This document shows positions 6,588 through 9,441 of a stretch of DNA of 9,441 nt, one piece after another. The notes under the pieces are model-generated. The model worked only from the letters and a program-made list of their open reading frames with translations, was not told where the DNA came from and made no database searches. The position numbers were made by a program, and so were the translations under genes. The DNA comes from Comamonas sp. (GTDB lineage Bacteria > Pseudomonadota > Gammaproteobacteria > Burkholderiales > Burkholderiaceae_C): NCBI GenBank assembly GCA_018384835.1, contig JAHAYB010000191.1:1-9441 (forward strand), given 5' to 3'. Positions within the stretch are counted from its first letter, which is position 1. Every line of letters starts with the position of its first letter.

Positions 6588-7511
6588 ATGCGTTCTTTCC
6601 GTCTTGCCGGCGTGGCCGCTGCCCTGGCCCTGTGCCTGGGGGCTGCCCATGCCGATAGCCTGCAACAGCCCATTGTGGTGGGCACCAGCGCTGCTGGCGT
6701 GCAGGTAACCAGCCTGGATTTGGTGGCCGATGCCCAGCGCATTCCCCCTGAGGTTCGAGCCCAACTGCAATCGCGCACCAAAAACCTGGAACAACAGGTG
6801 AGCAACCTGCTGGCCCGCCGCATTGTGGCCCAGCAGGCGCTAGAGCAGGGGCTGGACAAAGACCCCGTGGTGCAAGCCGCCCTGCAGGTGGCCCGCGACC
6901 GCGTGCTGTCGGACATGATGCTTGAGCGTGCCGATGCCGCCGCCCGCCCCAGTGCCGAGCAGGTCGAGGGCCTGGCCCGCAACATCTACATTGCCCAGCC
7001 CCAGCGTTTTGAGGTGGGTGAGCAGGTGCAGGCGCGCCATATTCTGATTGCCGGTAAAGATGCCGCCGCCCGCGCTAAGGCCCACCAGATCAGCAAAGAG
7101 CTGGCCGCCGGTGCCGATTTTGCCACCCTGGCCAAAGAGCATTCCGCCGATACCGGCTCCGCCCAGCGTGGCGGTGACCTGGGCTTTTTCGGCAAAGGCC
7201 GCATGGTGCCCGAGTTTGAAATCACGGCGTTTGCCCTGAAAGATGGCCAGATCAGCGATCCGGTTGAGTCGCAATTTGGCCTGCACATCATTCAGCGCAC
7301 AGCCACCAAGCCCGCCGGCAAGCAGCCGTTTGAAGAAGTGCGTGCCGCGCTGATCAAAGAAGTGGCCGACGGCCTGGGCCGCGATGCCCGCGCCGCCCTG
7401 GCCGACAAGGCCAAGGCCCAGGTGCAGGTGCAGCCCCAGGCGCTGGAGACGGTGGCGGGTGACTATGCCAAGCAAATCCCCGCCGAGGAGCAGGCCAAGC
7501 CCGCCCAATAA
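6588..7511 (+). CDS. Periplasmic parvulin-type peptidyl-prolyl isomerase (SurA/PpiC-like)
   Basis: This 307-residue protein has a signal peptide (cleavage probably after AHA, residue 22; the Cys at 16 is not in a lipobox). A helical SurA_N/PrsA-like chaperone region spans about 30-140. One rotamase domain spans about 147-237, with the parvulin signatures QARHILIAGKD (His151), ADFATLAKEHSAD, GGDLGFFGKGRMVPEFE (from 195) and FGLHIIQRT (His233). A helical C-terminal tail rich in Ala, Gln and Lys follows. The protein should catalyse cis-trans prolyl isomerisation and assist folding of exported proteins in the periplasm. It is shorter than SurA, which has two parvulin domains, and lacks the membrane anchor of PpiD. 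It sits directly after the abundant surface-protein gene, so that protein is a plausible client (inference). No separate promoter is evident, and transcription may depend on readthrough of the terminator at 6531-6558. Confidence 0.93.
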   Translation: MRSFRLAGVAAALALCLGAAHADSLQQPIVVGTSAAGVQVTSLDLVADAQRIPPEVRAQLQSRTKNLEQQVSNLLARRIVAQQALEQGLDKDPVVQAALQVARDRVLSDMMLERADAAARPSAEQVEGLARNIYIAQPQRFEVGEQVQARHILIAGKDAAARAKAHQISKELAAGADFATLAKEHSADTGSAQRGGDLGFFGKGRMVPEFEITAFALKDGQISDPVESQFGLHIIQRTATKPAGKQPFEEVRAALIKEVADGLGRDARAALADKAKAQVQVQPQALETVAGDYAKQIPAEEQAKPAQ

Positions 7512-7528
7512 CGCGGTTTGCTGGGCCA

Positions 7529-7555
7529 GTGCTCTCGATGCAAAATCCAGAGCAC
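7529..7555 (+). other. Hairpin in the 3' untranslated region of the parvulin gene
   Basis: GTGCTCT (7529-7535) pairs with AGAGCAC (7549-7555) around a 13-base loop. It lies between the stop codon and the terminator. There is no T tract, so it is not a terminator by itself; it may be an mRNA-stability element or chance. Confidence 0.3.
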
Positions 7556-7575
7556 CTGTCGCCCCCAAAGCATGT

Positions 7576-7605
7576 AAAAAGGCACCCCAAGGGGGTGCCT
7601 TTTTT
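7576..7605. terminator. Bidirectional intrinsic terminator
   Basis: GGCACCCC (7581-7588) pairs with GGGGTGCC (7592-7599) around the loop AAG. The stem extends through five A-T pairs (7576-7580 with 7600-7604). The plus strand ends in six T, and the minus strand reads GGGGTGCC, then five T. It fits as the shared terminator of the parvulin gene and the convergent minus-strand operon, whose last gene ends at 7709. Confidence 0.88.
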
Positions 7606-7681
7606 AATAGCTGTACGCGCTGATAATTAAACGATTTAAGTGCTAAATGCGCATGAAATGCTTTGCAATCAAGCGTGTGAA

Positions 7682-7700
7682 GCTATTTTTTTTAAATAGC
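7682..7700. other. AT-rich hairpin downstream of the minus-strand operon
   Basis: GCTATTT (7682-7688) pairs with AAATAGC (7694-7700) around five T. It lies just past the stop of the EamA-like gene on the minus strand. No T tract follows on that strand, so termination here is doubtful. Confidence 0.3.
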
Positions 7701-7708
7701 GCCACCGC

Positions 7709-8053
7709 TTAGCGGCTGCCAGCCAGTGCCACCCCTGCCACAATCAAACCGCTGCCCGCCCAGGTGCGCCAGTGCAACGGCTCTCCCCATACCAGCCAGG
7801 CCAGCATGGGCACCAGCACAAAGGCCAGGCTCATCATGGGGTAGGCCAGGCTTAGCGGGATAAAACGCAATATCCAGACCCAGCCCAGGGTGGTGATGCC
7901 GTACAGCCCGATGGCCAATAAAAACCAGCTGTTTTTTAAAATTTCTGGCAATGAGAAAACGGGCATTGACAGCGCAGCTTTTTTAAACAGCAGTTGCCCC
8001 ACAGACATTCCGCTGACGCAGAGGAGCAGGTAAAAATAATCAATGTTTTTCAT
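7709..8053 (-). CDS. EamA/ArnE-like small membrane protein, possible lipid-linked sugar flippase
   Basis: This 114-residue protein consists of four hydrophobic helices (about residues 5-24, 42-62, 68-89 and 96-112). The sequence RFIPLSLAYPMMSLAFVLVP, followed by a helix ending in WGEP, is typical of the half-size EamA branch of the drug/metabolite transporter superfamily. ArnE and ArnF, which move aminoarabinose-phosphoundecaprenol across the inner membrane, belong there, as do the SMR proteins. Proteins of this size work as dimers. It is the last gene of the minus-strand operon and overlaps the methyltransferase stop by 4 bases (ATGA). Its place after a GT2 glycosyltransferase and a methyltransferase favours flipping of a polyprenyl-linked sugar over drug efflux. 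No clear Shine-Dalgarno is seen; translational coupling is likely. The substrate is unknown. Confidence 0.8.
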   Translation of the reverse strand: MKNIDYFYLLLCVSGMSVGQLLFKKAALSMPVFSLPEILKNSWFLLAIGLYGITTLGWVWILRFIPLSLAYPMMSLAFVLVPMLAWLVWGEPLHWRTWAGSGLIVAGVALAGSR

Positions 8054-8925
8054 TCTTTTTTAAGCAACCAAACACGAATATCTGGCTTGGCAGCTTGTAA
8101 CCAAGGTAAAAAAGTCTTAATAAGATAAAAAATTATCCAAGATTTTATTTTTGAATGATTGCCGGTGTATTGAATGCGCTCGATAAGCCCATCCAAAGTA
8201 ATGCTGGGCAGCGGCATGGCACTGTGCATTGAAAAATGGTTGGCAGCGGCAATTTTTTTGAGGGTGGCGGTATTGAAATAATAAAGATGCGGCGAGGGCA
8301 GCCCCCATTGCCACATTCTTTTAAATGATGCATCCAAGCCCAAGTAGGTGAGCCATTTTGACAGCCGGTAGAAAATACCCTCGCTATCGGGCGCATTAAT
8401 GACCACGTAACCGCCAGGGTTCAGGTGCTGGTGGCAATGCTGTAGCACCGAGGAAACGTGGGGAATATGCTCCAGCACATCGTTGAAGACGATCAGGTCA
8501 AAACGCTCATCGGCCTTCAGAATGTGCGGAAATAACCCACTGCGCACCGCCATTCCCTTGGCCTGGGTTTGCTGGGCCATGGCATGGTCGGCCTCAATGC
8601 CTTGGGCGGCATAGTTTGCTTGGGCTTGCTGCAGAAACCAGCCGTGGGCGCAGCCAACTTCCAGGAGCGTAGGCCGCTGCCCTGCAGGCCGCTGGTTGGC
8701 ACACTGTTGCCCAAGCCATGAGAGCAGGGTGGCAAAATTGTGTGTGCGCAAATTTTGCAGTGCTTGGGCACGTTGGGTTTCGTTGATGGTTTGAATTTCA
8801 TTGATCTGTGGAATCAATGTGGTTTTCTCGAGGCCACACTGTCGGCAAATAAAATGCCAAGCGGTGTGGCCTTGGCGCAGGGGTGTTTTGCACAGGTCGC
8901 ACTGTGGTGTTTCAGGGGTTTGCAT
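8050..8925 (-). CDS. Class I SAM-dependent methyltransferase with N-terminal zinc ribbon
   Basis: This 291-residue protein opens with a probable zinc ribbon (C9-x2-C12 and C27-x2-C30). A helical linker and a Rossmann-fold methyltransferase of the Methyltransf_23 type follow. Motif I is LLEVGCAHG (87-95), the ribose-binding acidic segment is GIEAD (109-113), motif II is FDLIVFNDVLEHI (142-154), and LNPGGYVVINAP follows. The C-terminal region (about 185-291) is hydrophobic and aromatic-rich and may bind the acceptor. Family members occur in polysaccharide and nucleotide-sugar clusters and methylate sugars or other small acceptors, so a role in modifying the glycan made by the adjacent glycosyltransferase is inferred. 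ATG follows the glycosyltransferase stop after one base, and its own stop overlaps the EamA-like gene. The exact substrate cannot be told. Confidence 0.88.
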   Translation of the reverse strand: MQTPETPQCDLCKTPLRQGHTAWHFICRQCGLEKTTLIPQINEIQTINETQRAQALQNLRTHNFATLLSWLGQQCANQRPAGQRPTLLEVGCAHGWFLQQAQANYAAQGIEADHAMAQQTQAKGMAVRSGLFPHILKADERFDLIVFNDVLEHIPHVSSVLQHCHQHLNPGGYVVINAPDSEGIFYRLSKWLTYLGLDASFKRMWQWGLPSPHLYYFNTATLKKIAAANHFSMHSAMPLPSITLDGLIERIQYTGNHSKIKSWIIFYLIKTFLPWLQAAKPDIRVWLLKKE

Positions 8926-8926
8926 T

Positions 8927-9441
8927 TCAATAAAAATCCAACAGCAGTGGCTCTTTGGGTGTGTTGCTTACGTCGTAATGTAAAAAGGCAATTAAAAATT
9001 GCATACCTATGATGATGGGCAGCGCGGCGAGCATGACGGTGCCACTGGAGGCAGCTTGTTCATTCATAATGCCTTTGATCCAGTGTATGCCCCCAAAGAT
9101 GCCGCCGGCGCTGCACAGAAAGCCGCCTAGCAGGCTGTATAAGCTGCCGATGTTGAAATCTCTGATAAGGTAAAGGTAGATATAGCGTTTAAAGAATCTT
9201 GAAATATTTTTTTTCAAAAATTCAGGCAGTGCCTTGGATATTTTTAGGTTTGATTTTTCATCGTTATATACAGCATGCATTGGAATATCCCGAACGACGG
9301 CGCGGATAATGTTCAGATGGTAAAGCATGTCGGTTTCAAAAAAATATCTTTTTTCTATTTTTTCAATTGGTAGGTCTTTTATTATTTTTGTGTGAATAGC
9401 GGTGTACCCATTGGTAGGGTCCATGCAGTTCCAGTAGCCGC
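8927..9441 (-). CDS. Membrane-anchored GT2 glycosyltransferase, C-terminal part (partial)
   Basis: The frame is open to the right edge (GYWNC precedes the Met at 9424), so the start and catalytic half lie outside the window. The visible 170 or so residues begin with YWNCMDPTNGYTAIH, which resembles the end of the GT-A domain of DPM1/GtrB/ArnC-like transferases. A basic amphipathic region follows (KKNISRFFKRYIYLYLIRDF), then two membrane helices (around SLYSLLGGFLCSAGGIFGG and VMLAALPIIIGMQFLIAFLH), as in polyprenyl-phosphate glycosyltransferases, and a short tail. Such enzymes transfer a sugar from a nucleotide donor to undecaprenyl phosphate on the cytoplasmic face; here that is inferred because the active-site half is not visible. 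The gene is visibly AT-rich compared with gspD, which is common in surface-polysaccharide clusters acquired by transfer. It is coupled to the methyltransferase, one base separating stop and start. Confidence 0.85.
   Translation of the reverse strand, partial: GYWNCMDPTNGYTAIHTKIIKDLPIEKIEKRYFFETDMLYHLNIIRAVVRDIPMHAVYNDEKSNLKISKALPEFLKKNISRFFKRYIYLYLIRDFNIGSLYSLLGGFLCSAGGIFGGIHWIKGIMNEQAASSGTVMLAALPIIIGMQFLIAFLHYDVSNTPKEPLLLDFY

Overview
The window looks like chromosomal DNA of a Burkholderiales bacterium, probably Comamonadaceae-like. This rests on the gsp gene order, a secreted protein that resembles betaproteobacterial surface proteins, and GC-rich codon use. The taxon is inferred from protein character only, without any database search.

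Region 1 (1-4155, + strand) is the end of a type II secretion (T2SS) operon. It holds the C-terminal part of GspL (left end cut by the window), GspM, a GspC-like inner-membrane clamp protein at the position called N in Xanthomonas xps clusters, and the outer-membrane secretin GspD. L/M and M/N overlap by ATGA, and N/D are 8 bases apart. The order L-M-N-D matches the xps arrangement. GspD carries its own lipobox and the GspC-like protein has no PDZ domain. No gspE or gspF follows gspD in the window.

Region 2 (4156-7610, + strand) holds three exported proteins. The first is a small lipoprotein with an NTF2-like look (4312-4761). The second is a 485-residue secreted protein with the codon bias of a very highly expressed gene, its own leader and a strong terminator; it is probably an abundant cell-surface or S-layer-like protein (5026-6483). 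The third is a periplasmic parvulin-type prolyl isomerase whose start lies just behind that terminator (6588-7511). A bidirectional terminator at 7576-7604 separates this region from the convergent cluster. One reading is that T2SS, lipoprotein, surface protein and folding factor form an envelope/export neighbourhood, but a functional link is inference.

Region 3 (7709-9441, - strand, visibly AT-richer toward the right end) is the tail of a polysaccharide or lipid-linked-sugar operon. In transcription order it holds the C-terminal part of a membrane-anchored GT2 glycosyltransferase, a SAM methyltransferase with an N-terminal zinc ribbon, and a four-helix EamA/ArnE-like membrane protein. The genes are tightly coupled (1-base gap, then a 4-base overlap), which suggests synthesis, modification and flipping of an undecaprenyl-linked sugar. 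No RNA genes, CRISPR arrays, insertion sequences or attachment sites were seen.
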